Assembly: GCF_009831625.1 (NCBI RefSeq)
Contig: NZ_WUUS01000001.1
Span: forward strand, 372,301-436,300
From: Halobaculum saliterrae
GTDB lineage: Archaea > Halobacteriota > Halobacteria > Halobacteriales > Haloferacaceae
DNA length: 64,000 bases
Direction: 5' to 3'
The translations under genes and the position numbers were made by a program. Positions 11,104-19,766 of the stretch are shown here, piece after piece (position 1 is the stretch's first letter; each line of letters begins with the position of its first letter). The notes under the pieces are model-generated. The model ran no database searches. It was not told the origin of the DNA and saw only the letters and a list, made by a program, of their open reading frames with translations.

Positions 11104-13860
11104 ATGGTCACGGGAGCGCCGGCGACGATGCTCGACCGCCGGGAGGAGCTGACGCCGATGCTCGCGCAGTACGTCGACGTGGCCGAGCGGTACGACGACG
11201 CGGTCGTCCTCTTTCGCGTCGGCGACTTCTACAAGGCGTTCTGCGAGGCCGCCGACGAGGTCGCCCGGATCTGCGAGCTCACCCGGATCGAGCGCGAGGA
11301 CTCCACCGGCACCTACACCGCCTGCGGCATCCCCGTCGACAACGCCCCGAAGTACCTGAAGCGCCTGCTGGACGCCGAGTACCGCGTCGCCGTCGCCGAC
11401 CAGGTCGAGGACCCCGAGGAGGCCTCCGGTCTCGTCGAGCGCGCGGTCACGCAGGTGCTCACCCCCGGCACCGTCGTCGAGGAGGAACTGCTCGCGGCGG
11501 GGTCGAACACCTACGTCGCCTGTGTCGCGACCGCGGCGGGCGGATCCGAGAAGGAGTCCGAAGGGAACCCCGCCTACGGCGTCGCCCACGTCGACGTGTC
11601 GACCGGCGAGTGCGCCGTCACCGCCGGCGACGCCGCCGCGGTCGACGAGGAGCTCGCGCGGATCGGCCCCGCCGAACTGCTGTGCGGCCCCGGGGTCGAC
11701 CCCGCCGTCGTCGACGGCGCCGACTGCATGCGCACTGAGCGCGACCCGGAGACGTTCGAGCCCGACGCCGCCCGCGCCGTGCTCGACCGCTACGCCGAGT
11801 CGGAGCGCTTCGACGCCGCCGAGCGCGTCGCCGCCGGCGCGCTGTTGTCGTACGCCGAGTACACCCAGGGCGACGACGGCCCGCTGGAGTACGTCCGTCG
11901 CGTCCGACGGTACGACCCCCGGCGCTCGCTGCGGCTGGACGCGACCGCGCTCAGGGGGCTGGAGCTGTTCGAGAACCACGTCGGCTCCGGCCGGACGCTG
12001 TTCGACACGATCGACGAGACGCGCTCGGCGCTGGGACGGAGGCGCCTGCGCGCGTGGCTTCGCCGGCCGCTCGTCGACCGCGAGGCCATCGAGGCGCGCC
12101 ACGACGCGGTCGCGGCGTTCGCCGAGCGAACGCTCGTTCGCGAGGACGTGCGCGAGGCGCTCTCGGCCGCCTACGACCTCGAACGCCTCGCCGGGCGGAT
12201 CTCCCGGGGGCGGGCGGACGCCCGCGACCTCCGGTCGCTCCACGACACGCTCGCGGCGGTGCCGGCGATCCGCGACGCCGTCGCGGACGTGGAGGCGCTC
12301 GCCGAGGTACGCGCCGATCTCGACCCGCTCGACGACCTCCGGGAACTGATCGACGCCGCCGTCGTCGAGGAGCCGCCACAGGAGATCACCGACGGCGGAG
12401 TGATCCGCGCGGGCTACGACGACGAACTCGACGAGGTCCGGTCGACCGCCCGCGAGGGACGCGAGTGGATCGCGAACTTAGAGGAACGCGAGCGCGAGCG
12501 CACGGGCATCGACAACCTGGAGGTCGGCTACACGCAAGTCCACGGCTACTTCATTGAGGTGACCAACGGGCAACTCGACAGGGTTCCCGACGACTACACC
12601 CGCCGCCAGACGCTGAAGAACTCCGAGCGGTTCTACACGCCCGAGCTGAAGCGTCGCGAGGACGAGATCCTCGGCGCCGAGGAGCGCGCGGACGCCATGG
12701 AGTACGAGCTGTTCGCCGACCTCCGCGACCGGGTCGCCGAGGAGTCCGACCGGATCGGCGCGCTGGCGGACGCCGTCGCCCGCGTGGACGCGCTTTCGGC
12801 GCTCGCGACCGCCGCCGTCGAGCGCGACTACGTCCGGCCCGAGATCGTGGCGGGCGCCGACGCGACCGGCGGCGACACGGGCGACAACGACGACGGTATC
12901 CACCTGAAGCGCTCCCGACACCCAGTCGTCGAGGAGACCGAGCCGGAGTTCGTCCCGAACGACGCCGACCTCCCGCGGGGGACCGTCGCGCTGATCACCG
13001 GCCCGAACATGAGCGGGAAGTCGACGTACATGCGGCAGGTCGCGCTCGCGGTCGTGCTCTCGCAGGCGGGGTCGTTCGTCCCCGCCGAGACGGCCCGGCT
13101 CCCCGTGGTCGACCGCGTGTTCACCCGCGTCGGCGCCAGCGACGACATCGCCGGCGGCGAGTCGACGTTCATGCGCGAGATGCGCGAGCTGACCGACGTG
13201 CTCCACGACGCGACCGGCGACTCGCTGGTCCTGCTCGACGAGGTCGGCCGCGGCACGTCGACGACGGACGGCCGGGCCATCGCCCGCGCCGCCGTCGAGT
13301 TCCTCCACGACGAGGCCGGCGCGACGACGCTGTTCGCGACCCACTACCACGAGCTGACGGACCTGGCCGACGAACACGACCGGGTCGTGAACCGCCACTT
13401 CGCGGCGACCGAGCGCGACGGGGAGGTCACGTTCCTCCACCGGATCCGCGAGGGCGCCGCCTCCTCGTCGTACGGCGTCGAGGTCGCCGACCTCGCCGGC
13501 GTCCCCGACTCGGTCGTCGCCCGTGCGCACGACCTCGTCGCCGCCGACCGATCCGACGCGGGCGACCGGTCGGCCGCCGGCGACGACACCGTCGAGGCGA
13601 CGCCCCAGCGAACCCTCGACGAGATCGCGACGAACGGGCACGACACGTCGTCCCCCCCGGCGGCGTCCGGGTCGCCCCGCCACGACCCCGCGGTCGCCGG
13701 CCTCCTCACGGACCTCCGCGACCTCTCTCTCGCGGAAACGACGCCACTGGAGGCGCTGAACAGCCTCCACGAGTTCCAGCGGCGTGCCGAGGAGGCGGGC
13801 GACGTCAACCGCGACGGCTACGACGACGACGGCGCCGTACCCGGTGGTGGGGGACAGTGA
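11104..13860 (+). CDS. mutS: DNA mismatch repair protein MutS (MutS1 type)
   Basis: This 918-residue protein has the full MutS1 layout: mismatch-binding domain I, connector, core/lever, clamp, and the C-terminal ATPase with Walker A GPNMSGKSTYM at residues 633-643 and a Walker B region ending LLDEVGRGTST. An acidic, Pro/Ser-containing linker (about 815-865) comes before a short C-terminal helix region. In domain I the phenylalanine that stacks on mismatched bases is kept (F42), but the partner glutamate is lysine (FYK at 42-44). The stop overlaps the GTG start of mutL, so the two are coupled. Haloarchaea often carry several MutS proteins; this one may be a divergent paralogue. Confidence 0.95.
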   Translation: MVTGAPATMLDRREELTPMLAQYVDVAERYDDAVVLFRVGDFYKAFCEAADEVARICELTRIEREDSTGTYTACGIPVDNAPKYLKRLLDAEYRVAVADQVEDPEEASGLVERAVTQVLTPGTVVEEELLAAGSNTYVACVATAAGGSEKESEGNPAYGVAHVDVSTGECAVTAGDAAAVDEELARIGPAELLCGPGVDPAVVDGADCMRTERDPETFEPDAARAVLDRYAESERFDAAERVAAGALLSYAEYTQGDDGPLEYVRRVRRYDPRRSLRLDATALRGLELFENHVGSGRTLFDTIDETRSALGRRRLRAWLRRPLVDREAIEARHDAVAAFAERTLVREDVREALSAAYDLERLAGRISRGRADARDLRSLHDTLAAVPAIRDAVADVEALAEVRADLDPLDDLRELIDAAVVEEPPQEITDGGVIRAGYDDELDEVRSTAREGREWIANLEERERERTGIDNLEVGYTQVHGYFIEVTNGQLDRVPDDYTRRQTLKNSERFYTPELKRREDEILGAEERADAMEYELFADLRDRVAEESDRIGALADAVARVDALSALATAAVERDYVRPEIVAGADATGGDTGDNDDGIHLKRSRHPVVEETEPEFVPNDADLPRGTVALITGPNMSGKSTYMRQVALAVVLSQAGSFVPAETARLPVVDRVFTRVGASDDIAGGESTFMREMRELTDVLHDATGDSLVLLDEVGRGTSTTDGRAIARAAVEFLHDEAGATTLFATHYHELTDLADEHDRVVNRHFAATERDGEVTFLHRIREGAASSSYGVEVADLAGVPDSVVARAHDLVAADRSDAGDRSAAGDDTVEATPQRTLDEIATNGHDTSSPPAASGSPRHDPAVAGLLTDLRDLSLAETTPLEALNSLHEFQRRAEEAGDVNRDGYDDDGAVPGGGGQ

Positions 13861-15545
13861 GCCGCGACACCGAGGCCGACGCACCCGCGGTCCGCGAACT
13901 GTCCGAGGACAGCGTCGAGCGCATCGCCGCCGGCGAGGTGGTCACCCGCCCGGCCCGCGTCGTCGCCGAACTCGTGGAGAACGCGCTCGACGCCGGCGCC
14001 GAACGGATCGAGGTGGCCGTCGACGGCGACGGGACCGACCGGATCCGCGTCGCCGACGACGGCCACGGCATGAGCCGAGAGAACGCCGTTCGCGCGGTCG
14101 AGCCCCACACGACGAGCAAGATCCGCTCGGCCGACGACCTCCGCGAGGCGGCGACGCTCGGCTTCCGCGGCGAGGCGCTCGCCGCGATCGCCGACGCCGG
14201 CGACCTCGAACTCGTGACGAGCGACGGCTCGGCGGTCGGAACGCGAGTGACCGTGGCGAGGGACGGAAAGACGGTCGAGGACGCCGGCCGCGCCCGCGGC
14301 ACCACGGTCGTCGTGACGGACCTGTTCGGCGACCGGCCCGCGCGTCGGGAGTCGCTGGCGTCGCCGGCGCGGGAGTTCGGTCGGATCTCCGAGCTGCTCA
14401 CCTCGTACGCGCTGGCTCGGCCCGACGTGGCGTTCTCGCTCGAGCACGACGGCCGGGAGACGGCGTCGACGCCAGGGACCGGGCTCCGGGACGCGTTGGT
14501 GGCGCTGTACGGCCGCGAGACCGGCGGCGAGTCGACGGCAGTCACCCACCGAGCCGGGGTCGACCTCGTCGACCGAGCGGCGGACCTCTCGGTCGAGGGA
14601 CGGCTCTGTTACCCCTCCACGACGCGCTCGACGCGCGATCACGTCCACGTCGCGGTGAACGGCCGGCCCGTCCGCGCCGACGACCTCCGTCGGGCCGTCG
14701 CTCGCGGGTACGGGAGCCTGCTCCCGAACGGCCGGGAGCCGGTCGCCGTCGTTCACCTCGATCTGCCCGCGTGGGCGGTCGACCCGAACGTCCACCCCGC
14801 GAAGGAACGCGTCGCGATCCGCGGCGGCGACGCCGTCGCCGACGCGGTCGAGTCCGGCGTCCGGGAGGCGCTGACGACCGCCGACCTCCGCAGGTCGGGG
14901 GAGGTCGCGATGGACCTCGACTCCTCGCTCGCGCCCGTCGAGGCGACCGAGTCGGATTTCGCCGACGCGACGGTGCTCGGTGTCCTCCGCGACCTGTACG
15001 TCGTCTGCGAGTCGGGCGGGGACCTGGTGGTGGTCGACCAGCACGCCGCCCACGAGCGCGTCAACTTCGAACGTCTCCGGGCGTCGCTCGCGGAGGAGGC
15101 GGTTCCGTCGGCCGAGTTGGACCCGGCGGAGACGGTGACGCTGGACCCGCCGACGGCCGCCGCCGTCGAGGAGCACCGCGAGGAACTGGCGACGCTCGGC
15201 TTCTCGGTCGACCCGTTCGGCGGGACGACCTACCGCGTGACGGCGGTCCCGGCGCCGCTGGGGCGCGTCGCCGACGCGGGGACGCTCCGCGAGGTCGCCG
15301 CCGACCTCCGCGAGTCGGGCGGACGCGGCGGCGCGGACGCCGTCCGGGACGATCTGCTCGCGGATCTGGCCTGCCACCCGTCGCTGAAGGCCGGCGACGC
15401 GCTCGACCGCGAGACGGCGGCGCGGCTGGTCGAGCGACTCGGCGAGTGCGAGCAGCCGTACGCCTGTCCACACGGCCGGCCGACGGTGCTGTCGGTGGCG
15501 GCGTCGACGCTGGCGGACGGGTTCGAGCGGCACGGCTCGCGGTGA
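13857..15545 (+). CDS. mutL: DNA mismatch repair protein MutL with endonuclease motif
   Basis: This 562-residue protein has an N-terminal GHKL ATPase (motifs ELVENALDAGA, DDGHGM and TLGFRGEAL) and a C-terminal dimerisation/endonuclease domain. Residues 394-405 read DQHAAHERVNFE, a full match to the metal-binding endonuclease motif D-Q-H-A-x2-E-x4-E. A C-P-H-G-R-P motif near the C-terminus completes the site. It is therefore expected to nick DNA itself, as in organisms without MutH. The GTG start shares four bases with the mutS stop, so translation is coupled to mutS. Confidence 0.95.
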   Translation: MSRDTEADAPAVRELSEDSVERIAAGEVVTRPARVVAELVENALDAGAERIEVAVDGDGTDRIRVADDGHGMSRENAVRAVEPHTTSKIRSADDLREAATLGFRGEALAAIADAGDLELVTSDGSAVGTRVTVARDGKTVEDAGRARGTTVVVTDLFGDRPARRESLASPAREFGRISELLTSYALARPDVAFSLEHDGRETASTPGTGLRDALVALYGRETGGESTAVTHRAGVDLVDRAADLSVEGRLCYPSTTRSTRDHVHVAVNGRPVRADDLRRAVARGYGSLLPNGREPVAVVHLDLPAWAVDPNVHPAKERVAIRGGDAVADAVESGVREALTTADLRRSGEVAMDLDSSLAPVEATESDFADATVLGVLRDLYVVCESGGDLVVVDQHAAHERVNFERLRASLAEEAVPSAELDPAETVTLDPPTAAAVEEHREELATLGFSVDPFGGTTYRVTAVPAPLGRVADAGTLREVAADLRESGGRGGADAVRDDLLADLACHPSLKAGDALDRETAARLVERLGECEQPYACPHGRPTVLSVAASTLADGFERHGSR

Positions 15546-15594
15546 AAACGGCCCGCGTGGCCGGAACGGGGTCGGCGCCGAGGGTTCGCGCGCG

Positions 15595-15897
15595 TCACCA
15601 CTCCTTGCAGTCGACGCAGACGTAGTCGCCGTCGTCGCGCCACCGGCGCGTCACCCGCTCGCCGCAGGCGCCACAGGACGCGCCGTCGGGTGAGTAGTCG
15701 TACGTCGGATCGGCGGGATCGACCGCGTCGGCGGGAGGGTCGGCCGCGTCGTCGCCCTCGGCGCCGGCGCTATCGGCGGCGTCGTCGGCTGTGTCGCCCG
15801 GATCGCCCGGATCGTCCACGTCGTCCACCGTGTCCGTGTCGTCCGAACCGGTCGAGTCGGTCGACGCGAACTCCTCCAGCGAGTGGTCCTCCGACAC
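15595..15897 (-). CDS. Small acidic zinc-ribbon protein (DUF7573-like)
   Basis: This 100-residue protein starts with SEDHSLEEFAS, has a middle section made almost only of Asp, Ala, Pro and Ser, and ends with a four-cysteine zinc ribbon (CGACGERV, then CVDCKEW). This layout is common among small haloarchaeal proteins of unknown function and resembles the family I recall as DUF7573. I choose the GTG at 15897. The frame continues to 16089, but that part would overlap the divergent membrane-protein gene and does not look like coding sequence. Confidence 0.75.
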   Translation of the reverse strand: MSEDHSLEEFASTDSTGSDDTDTVDDVDDPGDPGDTADDAADSAGAEGDDAADPPADAVDPADPTYDYSPDGASCGACGERVTRRWRDDGDYVCVDCKEW

Positions 15898-16027
15898 GGT
15901 CGTTCGGTCCACCGGCGCGAAGTTAACTCCGGCGAGCGACGCCGCGGCGACGGAGGGGGAGGCGGGACCGCCGTCCACGGCCTCACACACATCAACGCTC
16001 AAGTCCCCGCGGAACCGAGCGCCGGGT

Positions 16028-16267
16028 ATGGTAACCGTCATCGACTTCATCGTCCGGCTGGTCACCAGCGTCATCGACCTGATCGTCATCTTCGTGACGG
16101 ACGTGGCGCTCCGGGACCCGCTGTCGTTCGTCTCGTTCCTGTTCGGCGCCGCGTTCGTCGGCGGAGCGTCCGCCTTCCTCGGCTACCTCGCGCTCGGCGC
16201 GCTCGGCTACGAGTTCGGCATCGGCAACCTCCCGGCGAAGAGCCGGCAGGTCCGCGGCCGGCGCTGA
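16028..16267 (+). CDS. Small two-helix membrane protein
   Basis: This 79-residue protein has two hydrophobic segments (about residues 4-24 and 33-58) and a basic C-terminus (KSRQVRGRR). No family with a known function was recognised. It is transcribed away from the zinc-ribbon gene, and the 130 bp between them must carry both promoters. Codon use fits the neighbours. The function is unknown. Confidence 0.7.
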   Translation: MVTVIDFIVRLVTSVIDLIVIFVTDVALRDPLSFVSFLFGAAFVGGASAFLGYLALGALGYEFGIGNLPAKSRQVRGRR

Positions 16268-16303
16268 CCCGACGCGACCGACACGACCCGACGCGACCGA
16301 CAC
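16266..16303. repeat. Perfect 19-bp tandem duplication
   Basis: GACCCGACGCGACCGACAC is present twice head to tail, at 16266-16284 and 16285-16303. It lies in the short gap between the convergent membrane-protein and mer-like genes, so it looks like replication slippage or a weak transcription-end structure. Confidence 0.85.
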
Positions 16304-16324
16304 GAAACGATCTTCTCCGCGGTT

Positions 16325-17362
16325 CTACTCCGTCGCGCGAGCGGCCGCCTCGGCCGCAAGTTCGATCGCCGTGTCGAGATCCGGCCCGAGCGGCGACCCG
16401 ACGACCAGCGAGTCTGCGTGCTCCAGCACCGCGGCCATCCGGTCCGCGACCGCCGCGGCGTCGCCGGCCATGCAGAACGCGTCGACCATCGCGGGCGTGA
16501 CCAGCTCGAACGCCTCGGAGAACTCGCCGGCGGAGATCCGGTCGCCGATGTCGCCGGCCAGATCCGCGTCGATCCCGTGGCGGTCCAGCACCGGGGGGGC
16601 CGCGCCGGCGGCGATGAACGCGACCGGGGGACGGGCGGCCTCCCGCGCCTCGTCCGGGTCGGCGGCGACGCTGACGGCGGCGTACGCCGCGAGGTCGAAC
16701 GCCCCGCGCGAGTCCGGACGGTCGGCCTCGCCCTGCTCGACCTGCTCGCGCGCCCACGCGAGGTCGTCCGGGTGCGAGCCGTTGAACAGCAGGCCGTCGG
16801 CGTGTTTGCCCGCCATCCGGCACATGTGCGGCCCCTCGCCGCCGACGTACACCGGGATGTCGGCGCCCTGCGGGGGCTCGTAGTTCAGTCCGGCGTCGTC
16901 GGCATCGAACGTGGATCCGCCGTCGACGCGCTCGCCGGCCCACAGCTTCCGTGCGGTCTTGAACGCCTCCAGCACGGGGCGAAGGCCCCGATCGTCGTCG
17001 AGCCCGAGGTTGCGCAGAGTGGAGGGGTCTCCGGGACCGATACCGAAGACTGCGCGGCCGTCGCTGGCCTCGTCGAGCGTCGCCACCTTCGACGCGAGCG
17101 TCGCCGGGTGGAACTCCAGCGGGTTCACGACGCCGGGGCCGAGGCGGGCGTCGTCGGTCGCGGCGGCGAGCCGCGAGAGCACCGAGAACGCGTCGCGGTT
17201 GTTGTAGTGGTGAGAGACGAACAGCGAGTCGAAGCCGGCGTCCTCCGCGAGCGTCCCCAGTTCGACCATCCGATCGACCGGGTGCTCGGGCGCGAGTTCG
17301 ATGCCGAGCATCGGTTCCGTCGCGTCCGCCTGCTCGCCGCCGGCGTCGGCGGAGTCACTCAT
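16325..17362 (-). CDS. Mer-like F420-dependent methylene-tetrahydro(methano)pterin/folate reductase
   Basis: This 345-residue protein is a luciferase-like (LLM) TIM-barrel oxidoreductase closest in pattern to Mer, the F420-dependent 5,10-methylene-tetrahydromethanopterin reductase. Characteristic stretches are SLFVSHHYNNRDAFSVLS, LGPGVVNPLEFHPATLAS and AVFGIGPGDPSTLRNLG. Haloarchaea do not make methane, and in them Mer-like enzymes are thought to act in folate-linked one-carbon metabolism. The gene overlaps the end of cofE by 8 nt, so an F420-dependent enzyme is co-transcribed with an F420 biosynthesis gene. The exact pterin is an inference. Confidence 0.85.
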   Translation of the reverse strand: MSDSADAGGEQADATEPMLGIELAPEHPVDRMVELGTLAEDAGFDSLFVSHHYNNRDAFSVLSRLAAATDDARLGPGVVNPLEFHPATLASKVATLDEASDGRAVFGIGPGDPSTLRNLGLDDDRGLRPVLEAFKTARKLWAGERVDGGSTFDADDAGLNYEPPQGADIPVYVGGEGPHMCRMAGKHADGLLFNGSHPDDLAWAREQVEQGEADRPDSRGAFDLAAYAAVSVAADPDEAREAARPPVAFIAAGAAPPVLDRHGIDADLAGDIGDRISAGEFSEAFELVTPAMVDAFCMAGDAAAVADRMAAVLEHADSLVVGSPLGPDLDTAIELAAEAAARATE

Positions 17363-18110
17363 CGAACTCCCACCCCCGGACCGCCTGGCGGATCAGGTCG
17401 CCGTCCACGTCGCGGAAGTGCGCGTCGCTCTCGCCGTGATCGCCCCACTCGAAGTCGCGGACGACGACGACCGGGGTTCCGCCGTCGCCCTCGCCGGCGA
17501 CGAGGTTCGCGGCGGCGGCGAGTTCGTCGGCGACGTTCTCGACGGTGACGCCGAGTTCGCGGCCGTCCCTGTCCGACTCGCCGCGCCAGTCGCGAGCGGG
17601 CGCCAGTCCGGCCCAGCCGACGGCGACGCCGCGCTGGCCGTGTCTGAACGGCCGGCCGCAGGTGTCGGTGACGAGCACCCGGTCGGCCGGCAGCCCCTCC
17701 CGAATGCGCTCGGCGGACTCCGACGGTCGCCTCGGCAGGAGGAGGAGGTCGTGCTCGGGGACGTTCGAGCGGTCGATCCCGGCGTTGACGCCGACGTGCC
17801 CGAAGCGGGACTCGGTGAGCAGGAACGGCGCCTCCATGATCACCTCGGTCGACTCCTCCAGCACGGCCTGCGCGAACCGGGGGTCCTTCTCGTCGCCGCT
17901 GATCTCCTCCAGGCGGGCGGCGATCTCCCGCGCTCGCGGGCCGGCGGGGAAGTCGTCGAGGTCGAACGCCCGGCCCTCGGCCTTCGAGACGATCGTCGAG
18001 GCGACACACACCACGTCGTCCGGGCGGAGGTCCACCCGGCCGCGGATCAGCGCCGCGAGGTCGTCCCCCTCCCGGATCTCGGGGAGATCGGGGACGGCGA
18101 ATAGCTCCAT
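17355..18110 (-). CDS. cofE: Coenzyme F420-0:L-glutamate ligase
   Basis: This 251-residue protein adds glutamate residues to F420-0, the last steps of coenzyme F420 synthesis. Family signatures include DVVCVASTIVSKAEGR near residue 40, FGHVGVNAGIDRSNVPE near 110, and VTDTCGRPFRHGQRGVAVGW near 150. The length matches archaeal CofE. The ATG at 18110 is supported by a TATA-like GCTTTTGC about 27 nt upstream. Its stop overlaps the start of the F420-dependent mer-like gene. Confidence 0.95.
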   Translation of the reverse strand: MELFAVPDLPEIREGDDLAALIRGRVDLRPDDVVCVASTIVSKAEGRAFDLDDFPAGPRAREIAARLEEISGDEKDPRFAQAVLEESTEVIMEAPFLLTESRFGHVGVNAGIDRSNVPEHDLLLLPRRPSESAERIREGLPADRVLVTDTCGRPFRHGQRGVAVGWAGLAPARDWRGESDRDGRELGVTVENVADELAAAANLVAGEGDGGTPVVVVRDFEWGDHGESDAHFRDVDGDLIRQAVRGWEFDE

Positions 18111-18132
18111 ACGACACCTCCGGCCGTCCGCC

Positions 18133-18140
18133 GCAAAAGC
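18133..18140 (-). promoter_or_regulatory. TATA-like element of cofE
   Basis: GCTTTTGC on the minus strand is centred 27 nt before the ATG at 18110, consistent with a leaderless cofE-mer transcript. Confidence 0.5.
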
Positions 18141-18261
18141 GCGCCGGTGGTGGTACACGTGTCCGGTGTTCGCGTCGATGACGAGGTTGCGGCCGAACGA
18201 CGCGCCGATGACGATGGGAAGGAGTGATACGCGCCGACCGGATACACCCGGCCGGGCGGCC

Positions 18262-18321
18262 GTGACGAGGGTTACCCCCACCGAGCCCCGTGTGACGAGG
18301 GATTCACCCGAGCCGCCCGAT
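18262..18321. repeat. Imperfect 30-bp direct repeat
   Basis: GTGACGAGGG begins at 18262 and again at 18292. Each copy is followed by a related C-rich stretch ending near CCGAGCC. The two copies are adjacent, giving a 30-bp period. Confidence 0.6.
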
Positions 18322-18439
18322 CCCATCCGTCGAGCCGCGGCTCTGCGGCGTACACGGGGGAGTTCGTTGCGTGCTACATCGCGAGTGAGTGCCCCCGTCC
18401 TCCTCCGAGAACGTTCGCTGCGAGCGTCGCGTCGGCGAC

Positions 18440-19672
18440 CTACTCGGTCGAGTCGGTCTCGGCGGCCCCCTCGCGAGCGCCGAGGTGGCTCCGCAGGGTG
18501 TCCACGTCCTTGTTTCCCGCGCCGGTGTTGAGGAGCACGACCGTGTCGTCCTCGCCGAGGTCGCCGCGCTCGGCGAGCTCGAAGGCTCCGGAGACGGCCG
18601 AGGCGCACGTCGCGCCGACCTCGATACCCTCCGTCCGCGCGACCTCGATCGCCGCGTCGAGGATCGCCCCGTCGCTCGTGGCGACCGCGCCGCCGCCGGA
18701 CTCCGCGATCGCGTCGAGGATCCACGTCGACGCGCCCGGATCCGGGACGGCGATCCCGTTACAGGCCGTGGTGATCTCCTCCCACGCCTCGTGTGCCTCG
18801 GCGCCGTCGTCCCACGCGCGGACGACCGGCGCACAGCCCTCGGCCTGCGCGGCGTACATCCCCGGCAGGTCGTCGGTGAACCCCAACTCGCGGAGCTCGA
18901 GGGCGGCCTTGTGCATCCCGATCAGGCCGACGCCGCCGCCGGTCGGGTAGACGACCGCGTCCGGCACGTCCCAGTCCAACTGCTCGATCGTCTCGTAGGC
19001 CATCGTCTTCTTCACGTCGTGGCGGTACGGCGTCACGAACGTCTTCGTGGAGTACCAGCCGGCCTCGTCGCCCTCGGCGCCCGGCTCCATCGCCGCGGCG
19101 TACTCGGCGCCGGCGTCGGTGATCTCGCCCTTCGCGATCCGGAGGTCGCCGCCGTGGACCTCGGTCATCGCCTTCTGCGTGAAGCCGGCGCGGTCGGGGA
19201 GGAACACGTGCGAGTCGAGTCCCGCCCGGGCGGCGTAGGCGCTTGCGGCCTGCCCGGCGTTGCCGGCGCTGTTGAGCGCGATCGACTCGGCGCCGTGCTC
19301 GACGGCGGCGGTGACGGCGCCCGTCTGCCCGCGGTCCTTGAACGTCCCCGTCGGGTTGCGCCCCTCGTCCTTGATGTAGACGGCGCCGACGCCCATCCGC
19401 TCGGCGAGCGTCGGGCACTCGACCAGCGGCGTCGCCCCCTCGCCCATCGAGACGGCGACGTCCTTCGGGAACGGGAGCAGCTCCTCGTAGCGCCACAGCG
19501 AGTCGAACGGACGCGACTCGATGTCCTCGCGGGAGAGGTCGACCGCGTCGAGGTCGTACTCGGGGTCGGTGATGCCGCCGCAGTCGGGGCAGCGGTGGGT
19601 TACCTCGCTCGGGTCGTGGCGGGCGTCGCAGTCGATACAGCGCAACGCGACGAAGGCGTCGGTGGTTCGCAC
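18440..19672 (-). CDS. thrC: Threonine synthase
   Basis: This 410-residue PLP enzyme converts O-phosphohomoserine to threonine. It begins with a four-cysteine zinc-ribbon-like segment (CIDCDARH, then CPDCGG), as in archaeal threonine synthases. The PLP lysine lies in NPTGTFKDRG near residue 112, and the phosphate-binding or substrate loop SAGNAGQAASAYAAR follows. The length is normal. The GTP-free fold-type II layout could also fit a threonine dehydratase relative, but the N-terminal ribbon and GEGATPLVE motif favour ThrC. It sits alone upstream of the cofE-mer operon. Confidence 0.9.
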   Translation of the reverse strand: MRTTDAFVALRCIDCDARHDPSEVTHRCPDCGGITDPEYDLDAVDLSREDIESRPFDSLWRYEELLPFPKDVAVSMGEGATPLVECPTLAERMGVGAVYIKDEGRNPTGTFKDRGQTGAVTAAVEHGAESIALNSAGNAGQAASAYAARAGLDSHVFLPDRAGFTQKAMTEVHGGDLRIAKGEITDAGAEYAAAMEPGAEGDEAGWYSTKTFVTPYRHDVKKTMAYETIEQLDWDVPDAVVYPTGGGVGLIGMHKAALELRELGFTDDLPGMYAAQAEGCAPVVRAWDDGAEAHEAWEEITTACNGIAVPDPGASTWILDAIAESGGGAVATSDGAILDAAIEVARTEGIEVGATCASAVSGAFELAERGDLGEDDTVVLLNTGAGNKDVDTLRSHLGAREGAAETDSTE

Positions 19673-19766
19673 ACGCGCCGTCTCGGCGGGGCGAGACTAA
19701 CCGCTTGTGCATCCGGCGGTCCGCGGGGTGAAACGGGATCGGTCCCCGAGCGCGCGGCGGTCGCCC

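Larger units (their letters stand above)
18111..18439. other. Intergenic region upstream of cofE
   Basis: This 329-bp stretch separates the 3' end of the threonine synthase gene from cofE, both on the minus strand. It holds the cofE promoter at its left end and, further right, an imperfect 30-bp direct repeat and a 12-bp palindrome (18332-18343). I see no gene in it. Confidence 0.6.

Noticed and set aside
9222-11111. A 629-codon minus-strand frame opposite the methyltransferase-like gene
   Set aside because: It is Arg/Val-rich and has no recognisable motif, while the plus-strand frame has the methyltransferase-like motif order.
8688-13860. A new BREX- or DISARM-like defence system around the methyltransferase-like gene
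   Set aside because: The methyltransferase motifs are inactive and no phosphatase, Lon-like protease, BrxC-like ATPase or phospholipase gene is near. The neighbours are mutS, mutL and a MoxR operon.
13784-15625. A 613-codon plus-strand frame over mutL
   Set aside because: The translation is mostly Arg and Pro. MutL in the other frame has all family motifs.
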